IMG/VR virus record: IMGVR_UViG_3300008267_000343
Location: 1 to 24,857 of that record
Strand: one strand, 5' to 3'
Origin: a virus
DNA length: 24,857 nucleotides
Shown here: piece by piece, positions 24,778 to 24,857 of the stretch
How the letters are laid out: each line of letters begins with the position of its first letter
Numbering within the stretch: position 1 is the first letter of the stretch
Program-made: the position numbers and the translations under genes
The notes under the pieces: model-generated
Seen by the model: only the letters and a program-made list of their open reading frames with translations
Database searches by the model: none
Told to the model about the DNA's origin: nothing

Positions 24778-24857
24778 ATGTCAAATGCTTTAGATGCGGT
24801 ACTCGCTCAGTACGAAAAGAACTCACAACCAAGTGGAGGTTCACAAAAATCAAACAT
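24778..24857 (+). CDS. N-terminal fragment, possibly gp32-like ssDNA-binding protein
   Basis: A frame opens at the ATG at 24778 and runs off the right edge after 26 codons. It begins MSNALDAVLAQYEKN and then turns Ser/Gly/Gln-rich. A short helix of the ALDAVLAQYE type followed by a polar linker is how I remember several T4-like single-stranded DNA-binding proteins starting, but 26 residues cannot prove it. It is separated from the tail genes by a strong terminator, consistent with a change of functional module. Confidence 0.35.
   Translation, partial: MSNALDAVLAQYEKNSQPSGGSQKSN

Noticed and set aside
1-24857. tRNA genes, insertion sequences or integration sites
   Set aside because: No cloverleaf-like sequence, transposase or att-like duplication was seen in the short intergenic gaps. 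A systematic scan was not possible by eye.

Overview
This window is the tail-assembly region of a contractile-tailed, T4-like double-stranded DNA phage (myovirus morphology, Caudoviricetes). The DNA is strongly AT-rich (roughly 70% A+T by eye), densely packed, and almost entirely on the + strand. The best-supported genes are a tail sheath protein, a tail tube protein, a T4 gp15-like tail terminator/sheath stabiliser, a T4_baseplate-type tail assembly chaperone, a probable tape measure protein, a gp53/LysM-like baseplate protein and two giant baseplate/hub proteins. The host is probably a Bacteroidota (flavobacterial type) bacterium. Almost no start codon has a Shine-Dalgarno sequence; starts are instead preceded by A-rich stretches, as known for Bacteroidota, and one baseplate gene carries an OmpA-like domain of a form common in that phylum. 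The host call is inference.

Layout. The left edge (1-94) is a divergent intergenic region between a minus-strand gene fragment (1-36) and the first plus-strand gene. 95-1650 holds a possible neck protein and a gp15-like tail completion protein, overlapping by TAATG. 1651-1800 is a 49-codon minus-strand ribbon-helix-helix (RHH) regulator not embedded in the tail operon's direction, with a perfect 11-bp tandem repeat in front of it. 1942-5145 is an enlarged tail sheath gene ending in a hairpin. 5198-6201 holds a 46-aa microgene coupled to a HAD-type phosphatase. 6311-6799 is the tail tube gene followed by a rho-independent terminator. 6891-7779 is the tail assembly chaperone, whose conserved C-terminal part lies in the +1 frame, which suggests programmed frameshifting. 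7811-9838 is the tape measure gene. 9875-23679 is a 13.8-kb run of three tightly linked baseplate genes encoding 2046, 107 and 2449 aa. 23709-24677 holds a small unknown gene and a proline/glycine-repeat coiled-coil protein, closed by a strong terminator. 24778 to the end is the start of another gene, possibly a gp32-like ssDNA-binding protein.

Regulation. An 8-mer, TATTTATA, usually followed by an A-rich tract containing AAATAAAA, occurs just upstream of most transcription-unit starts on both strands. I read it as a phage-specific (probably late) promoter. Three hairpins divide the region into units: sheath; microgene with HAD phosphatase and tube; chaperone to the coiled-coil protein. Every complete gene seen ends in TAA.

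The most interesting points are: (1) the frameshifted chaperone between tube and tape measure genes; (2) an OmpA/Pal-type peptidoglycan-binding domain inserted into a baseplate protein, behind about eight ~55-residue repeats; (3) an antisense RHH gene with an 11-bp tandem operator next to the sheath promoter; (4) the recurrent promoter motif; and (5) a HAD phosphatase gene between the sheath and tube genes.
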